A stretch of 41,081 nucleotides of DNA, taken from Bacteroidales bacterium (GTDB taxonomy: Bacteria; Bacteroidota; Bacteroidia; Bacteroidales; P3). The DNA lies in assembly GCA_016283745.1 (NCBI GenBank), contig JAEENM010000108.1:1-41081 (forward strand), read 5' to 3'. Both the position numbers and the translations under genes were made by a program. The notes under the pieces were generated by a model, which searched no databases, had not been told where the DNA came from, and worked only from the letters and a program-made list of their open reading frames with translations. This document shows, piece by piece, positions 1 through 8,137 of this stretch (its first letter is position 1; every line of letters begins with the position of its first letter).

Positions 1-1289
1 ATGGTTACTGGATTGGTAGCGACCACTGGAAGTTGCAATGTAGTAAATGTCTCCTGACTGCCGTAGGCAGTTCCCACCACGTTGGTGGCGTATGCACGAA
101 GATAATAGGTGGTGCCTGTGACAAGTCCCGTAACATGGCTAACGAAGGCTCCCGCACCGGTGCTGTCGGAAGTATGGCCGTCGGTGACGGTAGGATTGGG
201 CGAGGTGCTCCAGCACACACCTCGGGCTATTATGGCAGCGCCGCCGTCGCTGGTCACGTTGCCGCCACTCACAGCTGTGTCAACCCACACGCCCGACACT
301 GGGGCCGTGGTTACCGTGGGCAGCACGGGAGTGGTGACTGTCAACTGGTTGCCATACGAAATGCCGGCGGTATTTATCGCGTATGCGCGTATATAATATA
401 AGGTACCGGGGGTAAGTCCGGTGACTCTGCTTACGAAAGAGCCGTTGCCCACACCGTCGGTGGTATGAGTGTCGTAAACTGTGGGGTTTTGCAAAGTGCT
501 CCAGCAGACGCCCCTCTGATAGATGATTGCTCCGCCATCGGACACTATAGCACCGCCACTGAGAACCGAAGTGCCTGTTACCGAGTCAATTGCACGGGTG
601 GTTATAGTGGGTTTGTCGGCAAATTGCAGCATTATCATCTCGCTGCCGTTCTGCATCTGGGTGATGATGTTACTGCCGGTGGTATCGTTGCCGTTGATGA
701 TATAGCCGGTGTATCGCATAAAGTCGCCGAGCTGGAAAGTCTGGTTGCTCCTCATTTTCAACGTTGGCGATTTCACAGGCCCGCAGTCGGTTATTGCGTT
801 GGTCTCGCCCGACGATTGGTTCAGGAGCTTGAGCGAGGTGTGTCCCTCGTTTGTCGATGCCACAAGCATATACAGCTGCGGCTCGCGCAAAGTTATGCGG
901 AAAGCGTGACGGCCGGCAGGGAGGCTCTGTCTGTGTTCGGCAATGCGACGCCCGCTGAGGTCGTAAATCTGCAGATAAACATCTTCGGAGCGGGGCAGCT
1001 GCAACGAAACCATGGTGTTGCCGCCAAAGGGGTTGGGATAACCCTCAAGGGCGAAGTCATCTTCGTCGGCTTCTTCGATGCCCACGGAGGCTGTCAATGT
1101 CAAAACGGTGTCGGGATAGACGAGAGTCTCGGTCCAGCCGCGCGAAAGGTTTTCCACTTTCACAGTGCTTAAACACTTATACGTCCCGTCGAGACCGGAA
1201 CCTACAAAACCGAGGTTTACCATGTTGTTTTGAGCCATACACAAGGCCGTGGCGACAACAAGAGCCAGCGATAAAAGAAATCTCTTCAT
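1..1289 (-). CDS. secreted multi-repeat protein with N-terminal T9SS-sorting-like module (3' end outside window)
   Basis: The reading frame is open from the ATG at 1289 to the window edge, giving 429 visible residues with no stop. Residues 1-20 are a signal peptide ending CMAQ. A segment around 46-63 (NLSRGWTETLVYPDTVL) is followed at about 82-157 by a fold resembling the T9SS type A sorting domain, with YPNP at 84-87, LQIYDLSGRR at about 106-115 and a SLKLLN ending. From about 227 there are repeats of roughly 86 residues, two complete and a third begun. Each carries RGVCWS, NPTV, a VTGL turn, YYxRAYAxN and YGxQ, a fibronectin-III-like surface repeat. The first 225 residues are clearly homologous to the protein at 21828-23315. 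It is probably exported and surface exposed. The role is unknown, and the true C-terminus lies off the window, so a normal terminal sorting domain cannot be excluded. Confidence 0.85.
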   Translation of the reverse strand, partial: MKRFLLSLALVVATALCMAQNNMVNLGFVGSGLDGTYKCLSTVKVENLSRGWTETLVYPDTVLTLTASVGIEEADEDDFALEGYPNPFGGNTMVSLQLPRSEDVYLQIYDLSGRRIAEHRQSLPAGRHAFRITLREPQLYMLVASTNEGHTSLKLLNQSSGETNAITDCGPVKSPTLKMRSNQTFQLGDFMRYTGYIINGNDTTGSNIITQMQNGSEMIMLQFADKPTITTRAIDSVTGTSVLSGGAIVSDGGAIIYQRGVCWSTLQNPTVYDTHTTDGVGNGSFVSRVTGLTPGTLYYIRAYAINTAGISYGNQLTVTTPVLPTVTTAPVSGVWVDTAVSGGNVTSDGGAAIIARGVCWSTSPNPTVTDGHTSDSTGAGAFVSHVTGLVTGTTYYLRAYATNVVGTAYGSQETFTTLQLPVVATNPVT

Positions 1290-1415
1290 ACTTCAACGTT
1301 TGCTTGTAATTATCATACAGCATATTAGACACTCCGCACCACCGATTGCTACATTGCACCATAAGGTGCTAAAACACAGCGCATAGTGGTTGCGGCGACA
1401 CAATATGCCAATCTG

Positions 1416-1423
1416 CAAATATA
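1416..1423 (-). promoter_or_regulatory. -7 promoter element for the left-edge secreted protein
   Basis: The minus strand reads TATATTTG followed by C, matching the Bacteroidota -7 consensus TAnnTTTG. No convincing TTTG lies 19-21 bases upstream. The implied leader is about 120 bases before the ATG at 1289. Confidence 0.5.
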
Positions 1424-1527
1424 CGAAAAAAAAATGACTTTATAAAGCATTATCAAATTTTCATCAAGTTGTAATGTTAAATCATCCTGCCGTTGAAAAA
1501 ATATCACACAAAATAAAAATAAAATCG

Positions 1528-1535
1528 TATATTTG
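1528..1535 (+). promoter_or_regulatory. -7 promoter element for the hydratase/dehydrogenase operon
   Basis: TATATTTG followed by C matches the TAnnTTTG -7 consensus. The nearest TTG, at 1493, is too far upstream to be a normal -33 element. The ATG at 1618 would have a leader of about 75 bases. Confidence 0.5.
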
Positions 1536-1617
1536 CATTGCAATTCGTCATACGTATTATATGCAAATTGCACAAACACAGTAAAATAAAAACAAAACAG
1601 ATAAAAAAGCATCATAT

Positions 1618-2397
1618 ATGGAATACAATTATCTGAAAATAAACAATATAGACAATATCTGCACGGTGGCCATCTCGGCTCCCAAGTCGCTCAACGCCCT
1701 AAATTCCAGTGTTTTGGCGGAGCTAAACGCTTTCCTCGAAAGCCTCGACACCAACGCCACACGCGTGCTTATCATCACCGGCGACGGCGAGAAATCCTTC
1801 GTGGCTGGCGCCGACATCTCGGAGATGAGCAACCTCAACGAGAAGGAGGGCTTCGATTTCGGCAAACGCGGCGCCGATGTGTTCCGCAAAATCGAGGTGC
1901 TGCCTATCCCCGTCATCGCCGCAGTTAACGGCTTCGCCCTCGGCGGCGGCTGCGAGCTGGCCATGGCCTGCGACATACGCATCGCCTCCAGCAACGCCAA
2001 ATTCGGTCAACCCGAAGTTGGACTGGGCATCATTCCCGGCTTCTCCGGCACCTGCCGTCTGGCTCGCATCGTGGGCATGGGCATCGCCAAGGAGATGATT
2101 TACACCGGCAAGGCCATCCGTGCCGAAGAGGCTCTGCGCATAGGTCTTGTAAACGCCGTCTATCCGCAGGAGGAACTGATGGACCAAGCCATGGCAATGG
2201 CCAAGAAAATTGCTGCCAACGCCCCGATAGCAGTACGCTACGCCAAGGTGTGCATCAACTGGGAGTACGACCTGCCTGCCGGCAAAGCTATCGCTTTCGA
2301 GAACACCATGTTCGGCAAATGCTTCGCTACCAATGACCAGAAAGAGGGCATGGACGCATTCCTCAACAAACGTCAGGCCGAATTTAAAAACGAATAA
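1618..2397 (+). CDS. crt: enoyl-CoA hydratase (crotonase family)
   Basis: This 259-residue protein is the usual length for a short-chain enoyl-CoA hydratase. It would add water to trans-2-enoyl-CoA, for example interconverting crotonyl-CoA and 3-hydroxybutyryl-CoA, in the cytoplasm. The crotonase fold shows the oxyanion-hole segments AGADISEM (63-70) and FALGGGCELAM (106-116). Glu113 and Glu133 (in FGQPEVGLG) sit where the two catalytic glutamates of rat crotonase (Glu144 and Glu164) lie, so an active hydratase is expected. It is followed after 34 bases by a 3-hydroxyacyl-CoA dehydrogenase, which supports a four-carbon pathway such as butyrate formation or fatty-acid/amino-acid breakdown. The specific symbol is inferred from this pairing. 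No acyl-CoA dehydrogenase, thiolase or CoA-transferase is in the window. Confidence 0.9.
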   Translation: MEYNYLKINNIDNICTVAISAPKSLNALNSSVLAELNAFLESLDTNATRVLIITGDGEKSFVAGADISEMSNLNEKEGFDFGKRGADVFRKIEVLPIPVIAAVNGFALGGGCELAMACDIRIASSNAKFGQPEVGLGIIPGFSGTCRLARIVGMGIAKEMIYTGKAIRAEEALRIGLVNAVYPQEELMDQAMAMAKKIAANAPIAVRYAKVCINWEYDLPAGKAIAFENTMFGKCFATNDQKEGMDAFLNKRQAEFKNE

Positions 2398-2431
2398 ACA
2401 TTATTTCTAACCCTTTAAAATACATTCAATT

Positions 2432-3268
2432 ATGAAAATATGTGTTATAGGAACCGGCACAATGGCCAAAGGCATAGTGAAAGCCTTCGCCGTTAAGATG
2501 CCCATTGTTATGAAAAGCCGCACACAGGCAAGTCTTGACAAAGCCATGGCTTCCATCGCCAAAGGTTATGGAAAGCTCGTGGAAAAAGGCAAAATGACTC
2601 AGGAGGCTGTGGATGCAATTCTGAAAAACATCTCCACCACCACCGACTACGCTACCTTTGCCGACGCCGACCTCGTAATCGAAGCCGCCGTTGAAGATAT
2701 GCAGCTCAAGAAAGATGTTTTCGGCGAACTGGACAAAATCTGCAAACCCGAGACTATCTTCGCAACCAACTCCTCGTCGCTGTCCATCACCGAGATAGCC
2801 GCCTGCACCAGCCGTCCCGCACAGTTCATCGGCATGCACTTCTTCAACCCCGCCGACCGCATGGCTTTGGTTGAAGTGATCAAAGGCCAGCTCACCAGCG
2901 AAGAGGTTACCAAATGCATCGTCGACCTTGCCACTTCTATCGGCAAACAACCCGTGGAGGTGAAGGAAGCCCCCGGTTTCGTGGTGAACCGCATCCTTAT
3001 CCCCATGATCAACGAAGCTGTCGGAATCCTTGCCGACGGTATCGCCTCCGCCGAAGACATCGACAAATGCATGATGCTTGGCGCCAACCACCCGATGGGA
3101 CCTCTGGCTCTGGCCGACCTTATCGGCAATGACGTGAACCTCGCCATCATGGAAGTGCTCTACAAAGAGTTCGGCGATCCCAAATACCGTCCTCACCCGC
3201 TGCTCCGCAAAATGGTGCGCGCAGGTCTGCTCGGACGCAAAACCGGCGAAGGTTTCTACAAATATTAA
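2432..3268 (+). CDS. hbd: 3-hydroxyacyl-CoA (3-hydroxybutyryl-CoA) dehydrogenase
   Basis: This 278-residue enzyme matches the length of single-domain 3-hydroxybutyryl-CoA dehydrogenases. It interconverts 3-hydroxyacyl-CoA and 3-ketoacyl-CoA using NAD(P)H. The N-terminal Rossmann motif is GTGTMAKG (7-14). The active-site segment is FIGMHFFNP with His136, partnered by Glu148 in ALVEVI. Asn186 in PGFVVNRI completes the usual set. The C-terminal helical domain ends with the typical [11 protein letters not shown]. It lies in one operon behind the hydratase and is closed by a strong terminator at 3291. Cofactor preference cannot be decided from sequence alone. Confidence 0.92.
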   Translation: MKICVIGTGTMAKGIVKAFAVKMPIVMKSRTQASLDKAMASIAKGYGKLVEKGKMTQEAVDAILKNISTTTDYATFADADLVIEAAVEDMQLKKDVFGELDKICKPETIFATNSSSLSITEIAACTSRPAQFIGMHFFNPADRMALVEVIKGQLTSEEVTKCIVDLATSIGKQPVEVKEAPGFVVNRILIPMINEAVGILADGIASAEDIDKCMMLGANHPMGPLALADLIGNDVNLAIMEVLYKEFGDPKYRPHPLLRKMVRAGLLGRKTGEGFYKY

Positions 3269-3290
3269 TTCGAGAACACCTTTTGTTAAA

Positions 3291-3325
3291 AACTTCCGCA
3301 CCCGATAAGTGCGGAAGTTTTTTTT
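3291..3325 (+). terminator. rho-independent terminator after hbd
   Basis: AACTTCCGCAC (3291-3301) pairs perfectly with GTGCGGAAGTT (3309-3319) across a 7-base loop, and a run of T follows to 3325. Confidence 0.9.
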
Positions 3326-3344
3326 ATTGTCTGCAGAATTTCAT

Positions 3345-3375
3345 TTTGTCATTTGAAATAAAGTTCGTAAATTTG
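3345..3375 (+). promoter_or_regulatory. promoter of the DUF3298-type lipoprotein gene
   Basis: TTTG at 3345-3348 and TAAATTTG at 3368-3375 are separated by 19 bases, an excellent Bacteroidota -33/-7 pair. It places transcription just upstream of the ATG at 3400 and rules out an upstream start at 3283. Confidence 0.75.
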
Positions 3376-3399
3376 CACCACAAAAAAAAACACCATATC

Positions 3400-4209
3400 A
3401 TGAAAAAAACAACACCCATAGCCTTGCTGACAGGCGCGATAATGCTTTTCGGATGCAACAACCGTCCGCAGAATCCCGAACCCGTAATGCCCGAAGAGAT
3501 CGAGGAACCGGCACGTGAGATAACCTACACCACCTATTCCGCCGGCGACTCCAACAACGCCTACTTGATACGATATAAAGCCACGCTGCCTGAACTTGAA
3601 GACGACTTTGCCGTGGAGAACATACGCACCACGCTGATGGGCGTGTTCAACGCTCCCAACGCCAACGACCCGCAAACAGCGCTGGAACGCCACATGCAGC
3701 AAACCAAGATAGAGTTCACCGAAATGCACAACCAGATGATAACCGACGACGTGTGGGAGTTCGATCCTCCGCAACTCGAGTCGTGCGCGACGATAACTCA
3801 CCTCTCCTCGAACAAATATTTCTCCACATACGTCGTATCGGCTTCTTACTACGGAGGCGGCGCCCACGGCGGTTTCAACAAAAGCTATATGGTTTTCGAC
3901 AACAGCACCGGAAAACAGATTACCGAAAAGAGCTTCCTGACCAACAAATCGGCCGTTACCAACCTGCTCAAAACCTCGGCACTGAAACAATACATCCGCG
4001 AAAATTCCGAATTCGAGGTCTTCGACAAGGACTACATCACCGCAAACGGCAATTTCTTCTTCACTCCCGACTCGTTGATATATCAGTATGGGGAATACGA
4101 GATAGCGGCCTACTGCTTCGGCCGTCCGATGTTCCGTCTCCACAAAAACGACGTCAAACAGTACCTCAATCCCGACTCGCCGGTTTACAAATACTGGTTC
4201 GGAGAATAG
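3400..4209 (+). CDS. DUF3298/DUF4163-type lipoprotein
   Basis: The frame is open from 3283, but the ATG at 3400 is preferred. It directly follows a good promoter and begins a lipoprotein signal with lipobox LFGC (Cys19), giving 269 residues. The mature protein resembles the DUF4163/DUF3298 extracytoplasmic module found in RsiV-like proteins. It has a YYGGGAHGG turn in the middle and a C-terminal stretch with FFFTPDSLIYQYGEYEIAAY and a glycine before the final strand. RsiV uses such a domain to bind lysozyme, but no sigma factor is adjacent here, so the ligand is unknown. It is probably anchored in the periplasm or outer membrane. It sits alone between a terminator and a repeat-rich gap. Confidence 0.8.
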   Translation: MKKTTPIALLTGAIMLFGCNNRPQNPEPVMPEEIEEPAREITYTTYSAGDSNNAYLIRYKATLPELEDDFAVENIRTTLMGVFNAPNANDPQTALERHMQQTKIEFTEMHNQMITDDVWEFDPPQLESCATITHLSSNKYFSTYVVSASYYGGGAHGGFNKSYMVFDNSTGKQITEKSFLTNKSAVTNLLKTSALKQYIRENSEFEVFDKDYITANGNFFFTPDSLIYQYGEYEIAAYCFGRPMFRLHKNDVKQYLNPDSPVYKYWFGE

Positions 4210-4240
4210 ATTTCAATTAGGAATTAGGAGTTAGGAATTT

Positions 4241-4440
4241 GGGCGGAAGCCGGACAAACTGCCCCGTAGGGGCAACATTTTTAGTTGAAAGTTGAAGGTT
4301 GAAATTAGTTTATAGTTTACAATTTATTGTTGATAATCACATCTCTTCGCTCCTTAGTTTCTTAACTTCTTAACACCTTCACATTTTCACACTTTCTTTA
4401 AAAAAAAATCGCTCTTTTTCACTGTTCACGGGTCACTGAT
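4241..4440 (+). repeat. composite dispersed repeat, copy A
   Basis: The copy starts with a core at 4241-4290 containing GCCGGACAAAC and the hairpin GCCCC-GTA-GGGGC (4261-4273). Then come a TTGAAAGTTGAA stretch, CTCCTTAGTTTCTTAACTTC at about 4350 and CTCTTTTTCACT at about 4412. The same blocks recur in the same order, inverted, at about 23745-24010. Confidence 0.7.
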
Positions 4441-4513
4441 TATAAAAAAAATACAAATTTAACACATTATAAATCAGTGTATTACCCTCCCTAAAAATAG
4501 TTTGTCAAAATTG

Positions 4514-4544
4514 TTTGGAATATCAAAAAAATAATGTAATTTTG
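4514..4544 (+). promoter_or_regulatory. promoter of the 182-residue lipoprotein gene
   Basis: TTTG at 4514-4517 and TAATTTTG at 4537-4544 have a 19-base spacer, the same as in the two other best promoters of this window. The start codon lies about 90 bases downstream. Confidence 0.75.
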
Positions 4545-4634
4545 CAAAATCGTATCTATCGGATTATCTCGGACTTTAAAAAAAAGATAACGAAAAAAAT
4601 AAGACAAAAAAAATAATCAAAAATATATAAAACA

Positions 4635-5183
4635 ATGAAGAAGAGAAATTTATTTTTGGCACTTGCCGCGATAGCGTTTGCGGGTGCCGTAGCGTTTGCC
4701 AGCTGCGAAAGGCAGGATGACACAGTCGTTATCAATAATAATGGCACACCAGTGGAAACATGGCGTTGTATAGGCCAAAGTTATGAATATATCGGAAACG
4801 GAACGGACTCTCTAAGCGATCCTTTCGGCAACCCTGCATTCAGATTGGTTCAGGACTCTCTTTTCATCATCACTGCAAATGTTTCCCCAAACAAATATAT
4901 TCTTTATTCAAAGGTTGTCAATTTTGATACCACACGGCTGTTTTTCAAAGATAATACTTGGACTTCGTATTCTTTCCCCACAACATACGGCAGTCCTACG
5001 TTTTTTATTGACGGTTATGGTCCCGACTCATCGTCAATCACTCCACTTGAACAGGGTTATCGCTTTGATGTACTGAGACATACAGCCGACACCTTGAGCA
5101 TCTCATATCTTTATCAAGGTCCTTGGAATGGCAATATAAAACTTCCCTGTTGTTATTATATGTTTACAAGGGTAAGAAACTAA
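4635..5183 (+). CDS. hypothetical lipoprotein
   Basis: This 182-residue protein starts with a type II signal peptide with lipobox AFASC (Cys24). The mature part has no family I recognise. It is rich in aromatic residues, Ser, Thr and Asp, with WRCIGQSYEYIG near residue 45 and a C-terminus PCCYYMFTRVRN. Its pattern of short hydrophobic strands suggests a small beta-sandwich or lipocalin-like fold, which is inference only. It has its own good promoter and a following hairpin, so it is probably monocistronic. A regulatory or stress role cannot be deduced. Confidence 0.75.
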   Translation: MKKRNLFLALAAIAFAGAVAFASCERQDDTVVINNNGTPVETWRCIGQSYEYIGNGTDSLSDPFGNPAFRLVQDSLFIITANVSPNKYILYSKVVNFDTTRLFFKDNTWTSYSFPTTYGSPTFFIDGYGPDSSSITPLEQGYRFDVLRHTADTLSISYLYQGPWNGNIKLPCCYYMFTRVRN

Positions 5184-5202
5184 CTTTTGAATGATACGTC
5201 TA

Positions 5203-5243
5203 AAGCTGCGGCGGATTGGAACAATCCGCCGCAGCTTATCTTT
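5203..5243 (+). terminator. terminator hairpin after the lipoprotein gene
   Basis: AAGCTGCGGCGGATTG (5203-5218) pairs perfectly with the inverted copy at 5222-5237 around the loop GAA. The downstream T-tract is weak (ATCTTTGTATT), so termination is likely but a structured RNA end is also possible. Confidence 0.65.
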
Positions 5244-5278
5244 GTATTACAACTATTATTTTGCACTTAAACAATTGA

Positions 5279-5360
5279 ATATGGAAAGTTGAGGGAGGAA
5301 AGTTGAAATTACTGCCAACTTACCATCAACAATTAAACAATTCAACAGTAAACAATTCAA
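5279..5360. repeat. short degenerate intergenic repeats
   Basis: Repeated units such as AAAGTTGA and CAATTAAACAATTCAACA fill the gap after the histidine kinase stop. They belong to the same family of simple intergenic repeats seen elsewhere in the window. Confidence 0.5.
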
Positions 5361-5370
5361 CATTCCCACA

Positions 5371-6894
5371 TCACTTCTTCGGCAGCGCGATGCGGAATGC
5401 CGTACCCTGTCCCACCACCGAGTATTTCACAAAAATCTTTCCTTTGTGATACTCTGTTATTATGCGCTGGGCGAGCGAAAGGCCCAACCCCCACCCTCTC
5501 TGCTTGGTGGTGAATCCCGGCTGGAAAATCTTTTTGTACATCGAACTCGGCATACCCTTGCCCGTGTCGCACAGGTCGATAAACACCTGTTTTTCGTCCT
5601 CGCTCAATATTATTGAGAAAGTGCCCACGCCGTTCATCGCGTCGATGGCGTTTTTGCAGATATTCTCAATCACCCACTCGAAAAGATACGAGTTCAGCGG
5701 TATCATTATCTCCTTGTCGGGAATATTCTCCACAAAGGTCACTTTCTTGGAAGTTCTGTTTTTCAGATAGTTGAGCGAATTTTTAAGCACCTGCACCACA
5801 TCCTCATCTTTCAGTTCGGGCACCGAGCCTATTTTGGAGAAACGATGTGTGATGGTCTCCAATCGGTTGATGTCTTTCTGAACCTCCACGGCATATTTCT
5901 CCTCCAAGCCCTTTTCACGGAAATAGTCGAGCCACGCGAAGAGCGATGAGATGGGCGTTCCCAGCTGGTGCGCCGTCTCCTTGGCCATACCCACCCAGAT
6001 GAGGTTCTGCTCCATGGTGCGCTGGGTGCGGAAAAGGTTGTACGACACTATGATAAGCACAAAAGCCACAAACACATACACCAACGGCAGCCATCGCAGG
6101 GTGTCGAGCAGCTCGGTATGTTCGTAAAACACAAGGGCTTTGCGTCCGCTGGGCAGCTGTATCTCGATAGGCGTGTTGTCCTCCTCCATCTCGGCAAGCT
6201 TGGCACGCAACTTGGTTGAGGTGTTGAAAGTGGCAGTGTCCACATTTCCCGACGAGATGACCTTGCGCCTCTCGCTGTCGGTAATGATTACAGGCACAAA
6301 CACAGAGTTGTTGGTGATGTCGTTGAGGAATGACTTGGTGAAATCGTTCAAAAAGCGCCGCAGGTCGGAGTAGATTTTCGACTCCTTATAGAACATAAAA
6401 ATCTTGATGCCGTAAATCTCGTAGTAGAACGGCGGTTCCTTGGTGAACTCCTCCCGCAGACTGCCTTCCAGCTTGGTGCCTTCCAGTTTGGTTACGCCTT
6501 TCGGCAAATCCACGTTGCGGCACATCGTTATTATGCTGTCCTCGTCGGTAAGAATCACCGGAATAGTCTGGTTTGCAATGATATAGTTATAGTAGAACCC
6601 CACTTCGCCGTTGATGGAGTTGGCCGAATGTTCCACAAACAGCCGCTGTGCCTCGGCGTAGAGCGTCATGCGGGTGCGCTCCTCGGCCTGCACTTTGGCA
6701 AAGAAATCGTCGGTATGGCTCACCAGCTCGGCTTTCTGCCAGATGGCGTTGGCCCACAGCCGCACCTTTTCCTTTTCGGAGTTCTCTATCTGACCGGCGA
6801 TGCGGTTCACCTCCCAAAGCGCGAAAAAGCCCAACGCTATGGTGAGCGAAAGGATGATGTATTTGCTTGTGCGTGAGATATATCGGCTTTTCAT
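5371..6894 (-). CDS. membrane sensor histidine kinase (orphan)
   Basis: This 507-residue protein has a transmembrane helix at about 12-30, an extracytoplasmic sensor region to about 265, and a second helix at about 268-288. Its kinase core has phospho-acceptor His309 in ETAHQLGTP, the N-box ENICKNAIDAM, the G1 box DTGKGMP and the G2 box GWGLGLSLAQ. It should autophosphorylate and pass the phosphate to a response regulator, but no regulator gene is in the window. The AHQLGTP form of the H-box is familiar from Bacteroidota kinases. It starts 6 bases after the stop of a LolC-like permease gene and is the last gene of the operon, so it may sense envelope state. No recognised sensor domain was identified. 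Confidence 0.9.
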   Translation of the reverse strand: MKSRYISRTSKYIILSLTIALGFFALWEVNRIAGQIENSEKEKVRLWANAIWQKAELVSHTDDFFAKVQAEERTRMTLYAEAQRLFVEHSANSINGEVGFYYNYIIANQTIPVILTDEDSIITMCRNVDLPKGVTKLEGTKLEGSLREEFTKEPPFYYEIYGIKIFMFYKESKIYSDLRRFLNDFTKSFLNDITNNSVFVPVIITDSERRKVISSGNVDTATFNTSTKLRAKLAEMEEDNTPIEIQLPSGRKALVFYEHTELLDTLRWLPLVYVFVAFVLIIVSYNLFRTQRTMEQNLIWVGMAKETAHQLGTPISSLFAWLDYFREKGLEEKYAVEVQKDINRLETITHRFSKIGSVPELKDEDVVQVLKNSLNYLKNRTSKKVTFVENIPDKEIMIPLNSYLFEWVIENICKNAIDAMNGVGTFSIILSEDEKQVFIDLCDTGKGMPSSMYKKIFQPGFTTKQRGWGLGLSLAQRIITEYHKGKIFVKYSVVGQGTAFRIALPKK

Positions 6895-6900
6895 ACTGTA

Positions 6901-8124
6901 CTATTCTGTTTTTACCGCCTTGGCGGGACTTACACGGGCTATATAGCTTGCGGGTAGCAGCAGGGCCAGCACGCACGCCACAGCCATAACAAGGCTTACA
7001 AGCACAAATATCCACGGGTTGAGGTCGATAGGCACGGAACTCATGTGGTAGCTCTCGCTGTCGAGTTTCACAATGGCGAACTTATCCTGCAACAGACAGA
7101 GTGTCAATGCTATGGCATTGCCTATCAGCACGCCTTTGGCAATGATGCCCACCGATTTGTAAACAAATATCTTGCGTATCGATGCGTTGGTGGCACCCAT
7201 CGTCTTGAGCAGCCCTATCATCGATGTCTTTTCGAAAATCATTATCAGCAGTGCCGAAATCACCGCCACAACGCACACCAGCATCATAATACCGAGAATG
7301 AGGTAGATGTTGGCGTTGAGCAGGTCGAGCCACGAGAATGTGTCGGGATTCTCCTCTTTCACCGTCCTTACGGTAAGGAAACTGCCCAGCATCGAATACA
7401 CATCGGCGGCCACACGGTCAAGGTTGTCGAAATCGCTCACGAACACCTCGTAGCCCTGAACCAGATTGGAGTCCCAGCCGTTTATCTTCTGCACCTGACG
7501 CATGTCGCCGATAACAAAACGTTCGTCGAAATCGGTGAGGTTGGTGCTGTAGATGCCCACTATCTTGAAAGCGCGGGCGCGGTAGTTGTTGTTCTGCCAG
7601 AAATAGGTGGGCACTTTGTCGCCGATGTTCAGCAGCATCTTTTCGGCAAAACGCTGCGACACAATCACTTCGTTCGAAGGACTGTCGCCGCTCAAATCGA
7701 ACAGCCGTCCCTCTTTCATATTCTCCTTGAAAAAAGTGGAGTCGAAATCGCTGCCAATGCCCTTGAATATGATACCGTGGATTTTGTCCTTGGTCTTCAC
7801 CATTCCGCCTTTCGAGGCGAAGAACTGCACGTGGCTCACACCGTCGACCGCGAGTATGGTGTTCACCGTAGCCTCGTCGGCCACCAGCGGCAGCTGTTCG
7901 TAGTAGTTGTTGGCACTTTCGAAAGGCATCACGACAATGTGCGAGCCGAAACCAACTATCTTGCGGGTTATCTCGTTCTGGAACCCCCTGAGTACGGCTA
8001 CAGCAATCACCACCACCATCACGCCAAGAGCGATGCTGCAGGTGGAAATCCTAATCAAAGGACGCGAGAAATTGCCCTTGTCCTTGCTCAGAAAACGCTT
8101 CGCTATAAGCCGTTCGTAATTCAA
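6901..8124 (-). CDS. LolC/E-type ABC transporter permease
   Basis: This 407-residue protein has the FtsX/MacB permease layout: one N-terminal transmembrane helix at about 26-46, a large periplasmic (MacB-PCD-like) domain, and three helices in the last 140 residues. The cytoplasmic loop EKTSMIGLLKTMGATNASIR contacts the ATPase in this family, and the ending SPAKAVKTE is typical. LolC/E proteins extract lipoproteins from the inner membrane for delivery to the outer membrane, which would suit a genome rich in lipoproteins. The ATPase partner is not adjacent. The gene lies 13 bases downstream of an outer-membrane barrel gene and 6 bases before the kinase. Confidence 0.88.
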   Translation of the reverse strand: MNYERLIAKRFLSKDKGNFSRPLIRISTCSIALGVMVVVIAVAVLRGFQNEITRKIVGFGSHIVVMPFESANNYYEQLPLVADEATVNTILAVDGVSHVQFFASKGGMVKTKDKIHGIIFKGIGSDFDSTFFKENMKEGRLFDLSGDSPSNEVIVSQRFAEKMLLNIGDKVPTYFWQNNNYRARAFKIVGIYSTNLTDFDERFVIGDMRQVQKINGWDSNLVQGYEVFVSDFDNLDRVAADVYSMLGSFLTVRTVKEENPDTFSWLDLLNANIYLILGIMMLVCVVAVISALLIMIFEKTSMIGLLKTMGATNASIRKIFVYKSVGIIAKGVLIGNAIALTLCLLQDKFAIVKLDSESYHMSSVPIDLNPWIFVLVSLVMAVACVLALLLPASYIARVSPAKAVKTE

Positions 8125-8137
8125 GGCACGCTGTTAT

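Larger units (their letters stand above)
1290..1617. other. intergenic region between divergent genes
   Basis: This 328-base AT-rich gap separates the divergent secreted-protein gene and the enoyl-CoA hydratase gene. It holds a -7-type element on each strand (1416-1423 minus, 1528-1535 plus). I see no RNA gene, repeat or credible small ORF. Confidence 0.6.
4210..4634. other. repeat-rich intergenic region
   Basis: This 425-base gap contains no credible gene. It holds short degenerate direct repeats (TTAGGAATTAGGAG, then TTGAAAGTTGAAGG), the composite repeat copy at 4241-4440, and the promoter of the next lipoprotein at 4514-4544. Confidence 0.7.

Noticed and set aside
3283..3399. Longer N-terminus of the DUF3298-type lipoprotein
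   Set aside because: It would pass through a terminator hairpin and the promoter and would bury the lipoprotein signal peptide.
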